A stretch of 48,747 bases of DNA from JAKRSD01 sp964473995 (GCA_964473995.1 CAYYRB010000013.1:1-48747), one strand, 5' to 3'. Positions 1-9,027 are shown, counted from the stretch's first letter. The notes: generated by a model from the letters alone, not told the origin. Program-made: numbers and translations.

Positions 1-174
1 GGTGCCCACTACGGCTATGTGCATAAGTGATTAAGATTAAAGTTTAGCCCGAAAGCATACAAAAGTAATTGTTTCAGCATGACTTAGGAGATTCCAGACG
101 GATTTTGAAAAATCAGAAGGCTGTAACAGCTAGATCAAAAGTTCTGATTGTACCTGATTTTTTAGCCGGTCGAT
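1..174. other. Window edge and spacer, possible tail of an upstream gene
   Basis: In frame 1 of the plus strand, positions 1-30 read GAHYGYVHK followed by TGA. This could be the last nine codons of a gene that runs off the window, convergent with the dioxygenase at 175. Nine residues are too few to assign a family. The rest, 31-174, shows no gene, clear terminator or promoter. Confidence 0.25.
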
Positions 175-1107
175 TTAGGCAGAGCCCCAATTATCCATTT
201 CTTCCTCACCCCACAATTCAGGGAAGAAAACACGGCGTTGGAAACGGGGGGGCAGGTATTTTTGCCAATTGGTTCCGCCCGTGGCGGCGATATCTTCCGG
301 CTTTTTTTCCAGGTAGCGCGCGGCACTTTTCATGTGTACCATGGGCCAATTTACGTTCACGTCCAAATCGAGCTGCCGCAGGGCTTTGCGTAACTCTTCA
401 TTATTGGCGGACTCTGCAGGGAGTGAACGGAAAATACGCCACAGGTTTTTTTCTTTTACTTTCTCGGCCAATTCGATGAGTTCATCCGTGTATTTTGCTT
501 CGAACATTTTCAGTGTGAGTGTTTTTTTTCCCGTAGCCAACTCGGTGGCTCCCCGCTTCCAGTATATATGGGCAAACAGCTCGGCAATCGGAGCATTTTT
601 TGCCGTCAGTTCGTCCCTCACGTTTCGCTCCGTCAGGTTGATTAGGTCGGTGCAGTAAATTTCGATCATGCGGTACTGCGCACTCTGAAATCCGCTAGCC
701 GGCAAAAGCGCCATACGGAACTTGAGAAATTGTTCGGGCTCCATGCCGTTGATCATGATTTCGAAACTTTTCGTCAGTGCTTCGAAATAACGGTTGATGC
801 GGGTAATCCTTGCCGTAAGGAATTCCACGCTGTGATCGGTGCCGAAACAGATTTGGCGCAGCTCGTGCAGGGAAAGTTTGAAATACAATTCGGTAATCTG
901 ATGGTACATGATGAAAATCTCCTCATCCGGAAAGGAGGTTTTCGGCTTTTGCAGGGAAAGCAGCGTGTCTGTCTGTATGTAGTCCCAGTAGGTGGTTACG
1001 TCGGCAAATAAAAGCCCGTCGAGGTAGGCATTCATGTCCTGCCCCATGGCTTCATACTTGGCATGCAATAACTGCAGTTTGTGCTTGATTTCGTCTGTTA
1101 TTTCCAT
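175..1107 (-). CDS. kynA: Tryptophan 2,3-dioxygenase
   Basis: Heme dioxygenase that opens the indole ring of L-tryptophan to give N-formylkynurenine, the first step of the kynurenine pathway; cytosolic. The 310-residue protein carries family landmarks: FIMYHQITELYFK with the substrate-side His (about residue 69), FRMALLPASGFQSAQYR with the Arg that binds the substrate carboxylate, WPMVHMKSAARYL with the probable proximal heme His, then the ATGGTNWQKYLPP loop. It is all-helical and close to usual family length. The ATG at 1107 follows a short TTGATAC-type repeat tract, and no canonical -7 box is visible. No other kynurenine gene is adjacent. A RidA protein resembling 2-aminomuconate deaminase lies about 47 kb away. 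Family assignment is firm; the pathway role is inferred. Confidence 0.93.
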   Translation of the reverse strand: MEITDEIKHKLQLLHAKYEAMGQDMNAYLDGLLFADVTTYWDYIQTDTLLSLQKPKTSFPDEEIFIMYHQITELYFKLSLHELRQICFGTDHSVEFLTARITRINRYFEALTKSFEIMINGMEPEQFLKFRMALLPASGFQSAQYRMIEIYCTDLINLTERNVRDELTAKNAPIAELFAHIYWKRGATELATGKKTLTLKMFEAKYTDELIELAEKVKEKNLWRIFRSLPAESANNEELRKALRQLDLDVNVNWPMVHMKSAARYLEKKPEDIAATGGTNWQKYLPPRFQRRVFFPELWGEEEMDNWGSA

Positions 1108-1346
1108 GTCAATAGTATCAAGTATTTAGTATCAGGTATCAAGAAAAAAAAGTCTCAATAGGTGTTAGATATATTTACAAAACTTCAAAAGAGCGGGATT
1201 AAAGGGATATAAAACATGATATAGGTCGTTTAATTGCAGGTCTCCTTTACTAGTTTCCGTTAATTGTTAATGGGGGCAAATTGCTACTGTTCTTGACTTT
1301 TGTATTTGGGTTCTTTTGTCCTTGCTCTCTCGTCTTTTATCGTATT
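1108..1346. repeat. Spacer with short AT-rich interspersed repeats
   Basis: No gene is visible. Just upstream of the kynA start, 1115-1143 contains GTATCAAG, GTATTTAGTATCAGG and GTATCAAG in tandem. AGTCTCAATA follows at 1151-1160. At 1288-1340 the sequence is rich in TTCTTG/CCTTG words. The spacer at 5266-5518 has the same kinds of words, including TATTGAGACT at 5321-5330, the exact reverse complement of 1151-1160. This suggests a dispersed intergenic repeat family. Confidence 0.5.
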
Positions 1347-4154
1347 CTAAATCACCATATTCACAATTTTTTTCGGCACCACGATGATTTTTTTCGGCTG
1401 TTTTCCTTCCAGCCATTTGCCTGTTCGTTCGTCGGCTATTACGGCTTCTTCCACACCCTTGGCATCCAGCGTTACGGGAAGCTCGATTTGGAAACGCATT
1501 TTTCCGTTAAATGAAACCGGGTAATTGAAGTTGTCCTCCTGCAGGAAATCTTCATTCCAAACGGGCCAGGATTCCGTGGAGATTGAATTTGCATGTCCTG
1601 CTTTTTGCCATAATTCTTCGGTTATGTGCGGAGCAAATGGCGAAAGCAGAACCAACAGCGGTTCTAAAACAGCACGCTTGTTGCAACCGGAATCCGTGAG
1701 TTCGTTGCAGCAGATCATGTAGTGACTTACGCAGGTATTGAATCCGAAATGCGTGATATCCGTACTTACTTTTTTGATGGCCGTATGCAGCACTTTCAGT
1801 TCTTTTTTTGTGGCGGCTTCTTCGCTCAGGCTGAATGTTCCATTCGGATGGAATAATTTCCAAAACTTTTTCAGAAAGCGATTAACTCCTTCAATGCCGT
1901 TGGTGTTCCAAGGTTTACTCTGTTCTACCGGACCCAGAAACATTTCGTACATGCGTAGGGTATCGGCACCGTACTTGGCGATAATGTCGTCAGGGTTCAC
2001 CACGTTCCATTTCGATTTCGACATTTTTTCCACTTCCCAGCCGCAGATGAATTTTCCATTTTCGGTTACCCACTCAGCATGCTCGGCGTCGCTCAGATTA
2101 ATCAGTTTTCCGGCTTTTACCGCTTCCAGATCCAATTCGTCATTTTGAACGAAATTAACATCCACATGAAGGGGAGTCGTGGCATATTGCTCTTTCAGCC
2201 CGTAAGAAACGTACTTGTTTTCTCCTTTCACCCGGTGCACAAAATTACTCCGGCCTTGAATCATTCCCTGATTCACCAGTTTTTTGAAGGGTTCCACGGT
2301 AGGCACGTAGCCAAGGTCGTACATGAATTTGTGCCAAAACCGGCTGTACAGCAAATGCCCTACGGCGTGTTCCGTTCCGCCTATGTATAAATCTACGTCT
2401 TGCCAATAATTCAGTGCGTCTTTTGAGGCGAATGCTTTGTCGTTTTTCGGATCCATGTACCGCAAAAAATACCAGCTTGAGCCGGCAAAACCGGGCATGG
2501 TATCGGTCTCCCGCTTTGTGCCGTCGGGCAGATTTACCCATTCGTTGAGTTTGGCCAAAGGCGATTCAGGACGACCCGTAGGCTTAAAGTCATCCATTGG
2601 CGGAAGTTCAAGGGGGAGGTCATTTTCAGGAACCGTTTCCACCCACCCGTCGGGCCGGTGAATGACAGGGAAGGGCTCGCCCCAGTAGCGTTGCCGGCTG
2701 AAGTTGGCATCGCGCAGGCGATACGTTATTTCATGTGTTCCGATTTCTCTTTTCTCTAATTCTTCGATGGCTCGTTTAATGGCTTGCTGAACCGTCAATC
2801 CGTTGAGGAAATCGGAGTTGATACAAATTCCTTCCTTGGCGGAGAATGCATCGTTTAAAACCTCGGGCAGATCTCCTTCGGCGGGTTTTACCACGGGCGG
2901 TATGGGCAGATTGAAATGTGAGGCAAAGCGGAAGTCGCGCTCGTCGTGGGCAGGTACTCCCATGACAGCTCCCGTACCGTAGCCGGCCAATACATAATCG
3001 GCAATCCAGACGGGAATGGGTTCACCGGTGAATGGATGGGCGGCAAAACTTCCCGTAAATACGCCGGAAACTGTTTTTACATCCATCTGCCGTTCGCGTT
3101 CGCTGCGGTTTTTTGCCTGTTGCACATAGGTTTCCACCGCATTTTTTTGTTCGGCGGTGGTTAATGATGGCACGATTTCGGATTCAGGAGCCACCACCAC
3201 GAAACTCACTCCGAAAATGGTATCGGGGCGGGTGGTAAACACCTCGATGACCACCCCGTTTTTGAGTGTAAACTGTACCCTTGCCCCTTCGCTTTTACCG
3301 ATCCAGTGACGTTGCATTTCTTTCATGGAATCGCTCCAGTCCAGCGCGTCTAAATCACTCAGAAGCCGCTCGGCATAAGGGGTAATCCGCAGAAACCATT
3401 GGGCAAGTTGTCTTCTCTCCACGGGATGTCCGCCGCGTTCCGAAACACCGTCTTTTACCTCGTCATTCGCCAAAACGGTTCCCAAGGCCTCGCACCAGTT
3501 TACCCAGGCAAAATCGCGGTAAGCCAGCCGGTAGCACATCAGCACGTCTGATTTTTCCTTGGCGGTAAATGCGTTCCATTCGCCGGCTGTAAAGTGTTGT
3601 AATTTCTGTTCTACGTTTCCGGTCACCGTCATACGGTCAAAGCCAGCGTTTCCATTTTTTTCGAATAGGGAAATCAATTCCTGAATTGGCCGCGCCGTTT
3701 GTTTTTCGGTATCGTACCAATGGTTGAAAAGCCGTGTGAAAATCCATTGAGTCCATCGGTAGTAGGCCGGTTCGGAGGTATTGACCTGCCGGTTCCAATC
3801 GTAAGCGAAACCGATGTTTTTCAGCTGCCCGATATAGCGGTTGATATTCTCCGCGGTGGTATCTGCGGGATGTCGGCCGGTTTGGATGGCATATTGTTCG
3901 GCCGGTAATCCGAAGGCATCAAATCCCATGGGATGCAGCACATTGAACCCTTGGTGTTTTTTTACTCTGGCCATGATGTCGCTGGCGATGTATCCCAGCG
4001 GATGACCCACATGCAATCCGGCTCCCGAGGGATAGGGAAACATGTCCAGCACGTAATATTTGGGTTTATCGGTTTTTTCCGAAGCGGCGAATGTTTGGTT
4101 TTCTTCCCAAAACTGACGCCACCGGGCTTCTATTTCGTTTACGTTGTATTCCAT
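1347..4154 (-). CDS. leuS: Leucyl-tRNA synthetase
   Basis: Class I synthetase that charges tRNA-Leu with leucine. From the start MEYNVNEIEARW it is 935 residues. The HIGH-type signature HVGHPLG lies at about residue 48 and KMSKSKWN at about 710. Between them sits the CP1 editing domain with TTRPDTIFG and the GTGAVMGVPAHDERD motif containing the aspartate that discriminates against norvaline and isoleucine. An upstream in-frame ATG at 4172 exists, but a TACTTTTG -7 element at 4170-4177 covers it, so the ATG at 4154 is the better start. The gene is followed by kynA after 239 bases and appears to be its own transcription unit. Confidence 0.97.
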   Translation of the reverse strand: MEYNVNEIEARWRQFWEENQTFAASEKTDKPKYYVLDMFPYPSGAGLHVGHPLGYIASDIMARVKKHQGFNVLHPMGFDAFGLPAEQYAIQTGRHPADTTAENINRYIGQLKNIGFAYDWNRQVNTSEPAYYRWTQWIFTRLFNHWYDTEKQTARPIQELISLFEKNGNAGFDRMTVTGNVEQKLQHFTAGEWNAFTAKEKSDVLMCYRLAYRDFAWVNWCEALGTVLANDEVKDGVSERGGHPVERRQLAQWFLRITPYAERLLSDLDALDWSDSMKEMQRHWIGKSEGARVQFTLKNGVVIEVFTTRPDTIFGVSFVVVAPESEIVPSLTTAEQKNAVETYVQQAKNRSERERQMDVKTVSGVFTGSFAAHPFTGEPIPVWIADYVLAGYGTGAVMGVPAHDERDFRFASHFNLPIPPVVKPAEGDLPEVLNDAFSAKEGICINSDFLNGLTVQQAIKRAIEELEKREIGTHEITYRLRDANFSRQRYWGEPFPVIHRPDGWVETVPENDLPLELPPMDDFKPTGRPESPLAKLNEWVNLPDGTKRETDTMPGFAGSSWYFLRYMDPKNDKAFASKDALNYWQDVDLYIGGTEHAVGHLLYSRFWHKFMYDLGYVPTVEPFKKLVNQGMIQGRSNFVHRVKGENKYVSYGLKEQYATTPLHVDVNFVQNDELDLEAVKAGKLINLSDAEHAEWVTENGKFICGWEVEKMSKSKWNVVNPDDIIAKYGADTLRMYEMFLGPVEQSKPWNTNGIEGVNRFLKKFWKLFHPNGTFSLSEEAATKKELKVLHTAIKKVSTDITHFGFNTCVSHYMICCNELTDSGCNKRAVLEPLLVLLSPFAPHITEELWQKAGHANSISTESWPVWNEDFLQEDNFNYPVSFNGKMRFQIELPVTLDAKGVEEAVIADERTGKWLEGKQPKKIIVVPKKIVNMVI

Positions 4155-4169
4155 GGTGTGAAAATCAGG

Positions 4170-4177
4170 CAAAAGTA
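4170..4177 (-). promoter_or_regulatory. -7 promoter element for leuS
   Basis: On the minus strand this reads TACTTTTG, matching the Bacteroidota TAnnTTTG -7 consensus. It lies 15 bases before the leuS ATG, leaving a leader of only a few bases. No TTG is found at the expected 19-21 base distance upstream. Confidence 0.6.
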
Positions 4178-4206
4178 ATGTTTTCGCCAGTTTCCCATTG
4201 GATTTG

Positions 4207-5265
4207 TCAACTTTCCTCGCGGAAGTACAATTTGTAGAAGCTCATCTTTTTACGTTCGTCGTATCCCTTTTCTGACAGTTCCGGATTGCCATGAATGTAA
4301 ATGTGGAAATTACCGTCCAGCTTGATTACGCTGCGGAATTTTTTCTTGACTTCTTTTTTTACTTCGGGAGCGATTTGAAAATTGTCTTCCAGTTCGGGCA
4401 GATGAAATTCTTCCTGAAAACCTTCTTTGTATTCTTTAAATGTTTCGATGATTTCGGGTTCCTGCAGCACTTCTTTGGCAAAATCTTCCATTACGAAGGT
4501 TTCTTTTTCTTCGAAGTATTTGGAAGCTTTGGCTCTGAAATCAACCTGTTCACGCTTTTCTACATTGTTTTCGGTGTTGAGGCAGTCGGTGCTGAAACTT
4601 TCTACCATTTTCAGAAAGTTTTTGGTCATGTAGAAATCGTCGGGCCGGGCTGCCAGTCTCAGGAATTCATCTTTCCAGAATACGGCATCGGCCGAGGGGC
4701 TGAGCTTGTCGGCGGTAACGACTTTATATCCTTGTGCAGCCTCGGTGTTGAAGATGATGCATCCTTTATCCAGCTTGTTGATGTTGATGCCGTCTTCAAA
4801 ATCTACTTCAAAGTTTTCACCTTGTTGCATCACGCGCAGGTATTTGTCTTTGTTTTCGCTTTTGAAGATGCCGAGGCCGTCGCACAATTCGTCCTCCACG
4901 AGGCAATCTTTGAAATAAACTACGTACAGTTCACCGCTTTTGATTCGCGGGTGCGCACTTTGTTCATACAGGTGGTTGGCGATGTTGACGGATTCGTTGT
5001 GAAAAGAACCGTTGGCGGTGAAAATATTCCGTGCATAGGAATAAATTTCGTTCAGGTTGAGATCGGCTGCGTGTGTGAAGTTATAAATCACTTTTCCATC
5101 AAAGGGTTTGGTGAAATACATCATCAGCAGTTCACGGATAAAATCTTCCTGAATGACCATTTCGGTTTTGGACAATTTTACACCTTCTTCGCGGCTTTTA
5201 TTGCCCACTTTGTGAACTACGATCCGCTCAATGCGCGTGGTTTCGAAATTTAGGTTGGAATCCAT
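4207..5265 (-). CDS. Nucleoid-associated protein, NdpA/YejK family
   Basis: Protein of 352 residues matching the 37-kDa nucleoid-associated family (E. coli YejK). It opens with the typical IERIVVHKVGNK segment and continues with LLMMYFTKPFDGKVIYNF and a C-terminal half ending in KLYFREES. Members bind the chromosome, but their exact function is poorly known. The ATG at 5265 encodes MDSNLNFETT. It lies 52 bases upstream of leuS on the same strand, but the leuS -7 box argues that leuS has its own promoter. Upstream is the repeat-rich spacer 5266-5518. Confidence 0.85.
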   Translation of the reverse strand: MDSNLNFETTRIERIVVHKVGNKSREEGVKLSKTEMVIQEDFIRELLMMYFTKPFDGKVIYNFTHAADLNLNEIYSYARNIFTANGSFHNESVNIANHLYEQSAHPRIKSGELYVVYFKDCLVEDELCDGLGIFKSENKDKYLRVMQQGENFEVDFEDGININKLDKGCIIFNTEAAQGYKVVTADKLSPSADAVFWKDEFLRLAARPDDFYMTKNFLKMVESFSTDCLNTENNVEKREQVDFRAKASKYFEEKETFVMEDFAKEVLQEPEIIETFKEYKEGFQEEFHLPELEDNFQIAPEVKKEVKKKFRSVIKLDGNFHIYIHGNPELSEKGYDERKKMSFYKLYFREES

Positions 5266-5518
5266 AAAGAATATCAGGTAGAAAGTATCAGGATGTGGAT
5301 GTTTGGTATTTAGTATTTAGTATTGAGACTATTTTATCGGTTATCCGTATAATTGATAATTGAGGTCATTTGCGATTCTCGAATCTTGGTTCTTGCCCTC
5401 CGATCCCGACATTTATCGTCGGGAAGGGCTGCTAAGGTGTCTTGGCACTTCCCCGATATATCGGGGCCTTGGTTCTTGTGTATTCCGTATTTCATCCTTG
5501 TTCTTTGCTCCTTGTTCT
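5266..5518. repeat. Repeat- and palindrome-rich spacer
   Basis: No gene is visible. TATCAGG and GTATTTAGTATTTAG words occupy 5267-5326. Two perfect palindromes follow: TCCCGAC/GTCGGGA (5404-5410 with 5418-5424) and CCCCGATATATCGGGG (5451-5466). The pair is bracketed by an 11-base direct repeat, CTTGGTTCTTG, at 5385-5395 and 5468-5478. TTCTTG/CCTTG words continue to 5520. The layout resembles a small palindromic interspersed element. It could also help end the acyl-CoA dehydrogenase transcript, although no T-tract follows either hairpin. Confidence 0.55.
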
Positions 5519-6673
5519 TCACGCAAGCACTTTTCTAGCCACCAACTCTTTCATGATTTCGTTGGTGCCTGCATAAATGCGCTGCACACGAGCATCCGCG
5601 AAAGCTCTGGCTGCCCTGTATTCCCATATATAGCCATATCCGCCGTGTTGTTGCACGCATTCATCAGCCACGCGGCATTGCATATCGGTCATGCGTTGCT
5701 TCGCCATACTGGCCATGGCGGCGTCCAATTTGCCTTCGCAATGCAGTTCGATGCACCGCTCGATAAAGATGCGTCCTTCCTGCACGTCGCCGAATAGTTC
5801 GGCCAGTTTGAAGCGGGTGTTTTGCAGGTCGCTGATGGATTTGCCGAACGCTTTTCGGGTTTTGGTGTATTCCACCGTTTCCAGAAAAACACCTTCCGCG
5901 GCGGCTAAAGCGCCTATTGCAACAACCAGACGTTCCTGTGCCAGTTCGGTCATCAGGTATTTGAATCCTTCGCCTTCTTTGCCAAGCAGGTTGCCCTTAG
6001 GTACTTTCACGTTGTCGAAAAAGAGTTCGCAGGTGTCTTGGGAGTGCAGACCCATTTTATGGAATGGACGTCCTTTGGAAAACCCCTCCATACCCTCTTC
6101 GAGGATAAGCAGGCTGATGCCTTTGGCGCCCAGTGAGGGGTCGGTTTTTACGGCAACCACCACCACATCGCTCAAATAGCCGTTGGTGATGAAGGTTTTG
6201 GAGCCGTTCACGAGGTAGTGATCGCCTTTATCTTCGGCAGTAGTTTTGATCCCCTGCAGATCGCTTCCCGCCCCGGGTTCGGTCATGGCTACGGCCAGAA
6301 TTTTCTTTCCCGAAACACAATCGGGCAGAAGGCGTTTTTTGAGTTCTTCGGTACCGTAATGTTCCAGGTATGGGCATACGATATCGGTGTGCAATGAAAA
6401 TCCGATGGAAGGACCTGCGCAGCCCGTTTTACCCACTTCTTCGGAAAATATGGCACTGTAGCGGAAATCTTTCAGTCCGAGGCCGCCGTATTGTTCATCT
6501 ACCTGCATGCAGAGGAAGCCGTTTTCTCCCAACTTTTGCCAGATGTCACGGGTGACCATCTGCTGTTTTTCCCACTCAGGATCAAAAGGCACGATTTCTT
6601 TTGCGGTAAATTCGGCCACGGAGCGGCGGAATAATTCGTGTTCTTCATTGTAAATGCGGTACGGTGCGAACAT
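5519..6673 (-). CDS. Acyl-CoA dehydrogenase
   Basis: FAD-dependent enzyme that makes trans-2-enoyl-CoA from acyl-CoA and passes electrons to electron-transfer flavoprotein; used in fatty-acid or branched-chain amino-acid breakdown. The 384 residues match the family's usual size. Visible signatures: AMTEPGAGSDLQGIKT and FITNGYLSDVVVV in the beta domain, and QHGGYGYIWEYRAARAFAD with IYAGTNEIMKE at the C-terminus. Glu372 in GTNEI is the likely catalytic base, placed as in short/medium-chain enzymes. The start is 13 bases after the SDR stop, so it is probably the last gene of the trpS-to-dehydrogenase run. Substrate chain length cannot be read from sequence. Confidence 0.93.
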   Translation of the reverse strand: MFAPYRIYNEEHELFRRSVAEFTAKEIVPFDPEWEKQQMVTRDIWQKLGENGFLCMQVDEQYGGLGLKDFRYSAIFSEEVGKTGCAGPSIGFSLHTDIVCPYLEHYGTEELKKRLLPDCVSGKKILAVAMTEPGAGSDLQGIKTTAEDKGDHYLVNGSKTFITNGYLSDVVVVAVKTDPSLGAKGISLLILEEGMEGFSKGRPFHKMGLHSQDTCELFFDNVKVPKGNLLGKEGEGFKYLMTELAQERLVVAIGALAAAEGVFLETVEYTKTRKAFGKSISDLQNTRFKLAELFGDVQEGRIFIERCIELHCEGKLDAAMASMAKQRMTDMQCRVADECVQQHGGYGYIWEYRAARAFADARVQRIYAGTNEIMKELVARKVLA

Positions 6674-6686
6674 AATTTAGATAGTA

Positions 6687-7454
6687 TTATTTTATTTCTT
6701 TTTTAACTTGTGTGGGCGAAGCCTGCGCCGTAGGAAACACGGTAAGGTCGGCAATGTTTACGTGGTAGGGTCGGGTTAACACAAAACGGATGATGTCGGC
6801 AATATCTTCTGCCCTCAGCGGTTGGTAGCCCTCATATACTTTTTTGGCGCGCTCTTCGTCGCCTTTGAAACGCACCAGCGAAAATTCCGTTTCCACGAGT
6901 CCCGGATGTATAGCTCCCACGCGTATGCCATATTGATTCAGATCCATGCGCATTCCTTTGTTCAGCGCATCCACGGCATGTTTGGTGGCGCAGTATACAT
7001 TTCCGTTGGGATACACTTCCTTGCCCGCAATGGAACCTAAATGTATGATATGTCCCGATTGCCTTTCCGCCATACCGGGAATTACCGCACGCGAAACGTA
7101 AAGTAATCCTTTCAGGTTGATGTCTATCATGGCCTCCCAATCGTCCACATCGGCACTTTCCATGGGAGAAAGCCCGTGGGCGTTTCCGGCATTGTTGATG
7201 AGTATGTCGATTCGGGAAAATTTTTCCGGAAGGGAATTCATGGCCTGTAAAACAGCCCGTCTGTCGCGCACATCGAAACATAGTGTATGCACGGGTACTT
7301 TGGATGACAGCTCACTTGAAATCGTATCAAGACGGTCTTGCCGTCTTCCGCAGAGAATGAGTGAAAATCCTTCGTCTGCCAAGGCATAGGCCGTGGCTTT
7401 TCCGATGCCCGAAGTGGCTCCTGTTATCAGGGTTATTTTTCGTGAGGAATTCAT
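6687..7454 (-). CDS. SDR oxidoreductase, YdfG-like
   Basis: Classical short-chain dehydrogenase, 255 residues. The nucleotide motif TGATSGIG is at residues 11-18, with GRR after strand 2 suggesting NADP(H). NNAG is at 87-90, and the catalytic Ser141, Tyr154 and Lys158 (YCATK) are present. The C-terminal part, PLRAEDIADIIRFVLTRP and the following HVNI, resembles E. coli YdfG, an NADP-dependent 3-hydroxy acid dehydrogenase. Its ATG overlaps the stop of the upstream small secreted protein by four bases (ATGA), indicating translational coupling. The SDR family call is firm; the YdfG-like substrate is inferred. Confidence 0.88.
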   Translation of the reverse strand: MNSSRKITLITGATSGIGKATAYALADEGFSLILCGRRQDRLDTISSELSSKVPVHTLCFDVRDRRAVLQAMNSLPEKFSRIDILINNAGNAHGLSPMESADVDDWEAMIDINLKGLLYVSRAVIPGMAERQSGHIIHLGSIAGKEVYPNGNVYCATKHAVDALNKGMRMDLNQYGIRVGAIHPGLVETEFSLVRFKGDEERAKKVYEGYQPLRAEDIADIIRFVLTRPYHVNIADLTVFPTAQASPTQVKKEIK

Positions 7455-7927
7455 TTCTCGGTTTTTTTACAGTAAAATACCTCGTTCACAAAAAAGTGAT
7501 CTTCATCCGCCTCATCCCTGTAGGTAACAGCGTACCCATTTTTACGAATCCGGTTAAAAGTCAATTCACCCGTTTTGGGTCGGCGGCAACCTCCTTCCAC
7601 GCAAAAACAAAGACGGCAACGTATGGTATTTACCTTTCGCAAATCTGCACCGCTCAGGTTTAATTTTTTGGTTTTGGGAAGTATTTCAAAATACAGTTTG
7701 TGGGTACTCTCGGCATCGGCTATCTGCGGATTGCGTGCACTTTGCCATTCGTAGTAAAATACCAGTTTGTCGCCCGGTACAATTTCCACATCCACCACGG
7801 CGGTATCGGCCGGAGTGATTTTGAGCGACGCATTTTTCTGAAAGAAGAAGGTTCGCTTTGGCGGTGAAACCTGCGCAGAAAGGGCAACTGACAAGCCCAA
7901 AAGGCAAATGGTCAATAGATTTCTCAC
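7451..7927 (-). CDS. Small secreted cysteine-rich protein, unknown function
   Basis: Family not recognised. The 158 residues begin with a signal peptide (MRNLLTICLLGLSVALSAQ, cleavage probably near residue 18-19), so the mature protein of about 140 residues should be periplasmic or surface-exposed. A cluster of cysteines in CRLCFCVEGGC (104, 107, 109, 114) plus Cys153 suggests disulfides or a metal site. The middle reads like a beta-rich domain. It overlaps manC upstream and the SDR downstream by four bases each (ATGA), so it is locked into this operon, although the neighbours are cytosolic enzymes with no obvious shared pathway. Confidence 0.75.
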   Translation of the reverse strand: MRNLLTICLLGLSVALSAQVSPPKRTFFFQKNASLKITPADTAVVDVEIVPGDKLVFYYEWQSARNPQIADAESTHKLYFEILPKTKKLNLSGADLRKVNTIRCRLCFCVEGGCRRPKTGELTFNRIRKNGYAVTYRDEADEDHFFVNEVFYCKKTEK

Positions 7928-9018
7928 AGGTATTTTTCGCCTTTTGACAGTTTTATTTCGTTTACGAAATGTTTGATGTGCTGTTCCTCGTCTTTTTTAC
8001 AGATGAGCAGCATATCGTCGTATTCGGTGATGATCAGATTTCTAAGCCTTCCGAGTACCACCAGCTTTTCATTGGGGCAGTTTATCAGGCAGTTTTTGGT
8101 GTCGAAGGTCATCACGTTTTTTCCCACAATGGCATTATTGCCCTCTGCTTTGGGCATTTGCTCGAACAGCGAAAGCCAGGTGCCCAGGTCGCTCCAGCCC
8201 AGTTCTGCGCCCATCACCCACACATTTTTGGCTTTTTCCATGATGCCGTAATCAATGCTGATGGCCTTACATTGTGTATATACTTTTCCGATAAATTCTT
8301 TTTCAGCGGGAGTAAAATACGCATCCTGATTTTCTCTGAACAGACCGATGATTTCCGGCTGATACTCATCAAAAGCACGCAGAATAGCTTCCACAGACCA
8401 TACAAACATGCCTGAATTCCACACAAACTCACCGCTCGCGACAAAGGTTTCTGCCAGTTCCTGGTCGGGTTTTTCGGTGAATGTTTTTACGGGTTTAAAT
8501 TTTGCGTCACCCGAATGTTCACCATTGGAGTTAAATTGGATGTATCCGTAGCCTGTATCGGGACGTGTGGGTTTGATGCCCAGCGTAAGTAGTTTATTGC
8601 CCGAGGCGGCTTCTTCAAAAGCACGGTTCATCACACGGGTAAATTCATCCTCCCGGGTAATGAGGTGGTCGGAGGGAATGACGGCCATAAGGGCATCTGC
8701 ATCACGAAGGCTTATTTTATGCGATGCATAAGCTACGCACGGCGCCGTGTCGCGGCGTAAGGGTTCTGAAAGTAGATTTTGCGGTAAAATATCGGGCAGT
8801 TGTTCCTGAATGATATCCCCGTATAATTCATTGCTTACCACCAAGATGTTTTCTGCAGAGCAAAAAGTCAGCGCTCTTCTCCAGGTGGCCTGCAGCAGGG
8901 TTTCCCCGGTGCCCAAAATATCTATGAACTGTTTTGGCTTTTCTTGACGGCTCATTGGCCAGAAGCGGCTTCCAACGCCTCCTGCCATAATTACACAATA
9001 TCGGTTTTGATTTTTCAT
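7924..9018 (-). CDS. manC: Mannose-1-phosphate guanylyltransferase
   Basis: Makes GDP-mannose from mannose-1-phosphate and GTP, for glycoconjugates and exopolysaccharide. The nucleotidyltransferase signature MAGGVGSRFWPMSR with EKPKQF is at residues 11-30, VIPSDHLI at about 113, and the FTEKPD sugar-binding motif at about 180. At 364 residues it holds only the GT2-like nucleotidyltransferase and left-handed beta-helix parts and lacks the C-terminal phosphomannose isomerase domain of bifunctional enzymes. It starts 9 bases after the aminotransferase stop and overlaps the next gene by four bases. No other polysaccharide gene is nearby. Confidence 0.92.
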   Translation of the reverse strand: MKNQNRYCVIMAGGVGSRFWPMSRQEKPKQFIDILGTGETLLQATWRRALTFCSAENILVVSNELYGDIIQEQLPDILPQNLLSEPLRRDTAPCVAYASHKISLRDADALMAVIPSDHLITREDEFTRVMNRAFEEAASGNKLLTLGIKPTRPDTGYGYIQFNSNGEHSGDAKFKPVKTFTEKPDQELAETFVASGEFVWNSGMFVWSVEAILRAFDEYQPEIIGLFRENQDAYFTPAEKEFIGKVYTQCKAISIDYGIMEKAKNVWVMGAELGWSDLGTWLSLFEQMPKAEGNNAIVGKNVMTFDTKNCLINCPNEKLVVLGRLRNLIITEYDDMLLICKKDEEQHIKHFVNEIKLSKGEKYL

Positions 9019-9027
9019 GGGTTGGGG

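Noticed and set aside
69..479. Plus-strand open frame of 136 codons
   Set aside because: Mostly antisense to the C-terminal part of the tryptophan dioxygenase; Arg/Pro-rich shadow.
4291..5253. Plus-strand open frame of 320 codons
   Set aside because: It is antisense to the whole nucleoid-associated protein gene, and its Phe/Val-rich sequence is the mirror of Glu/Lys-rich coding sequence.
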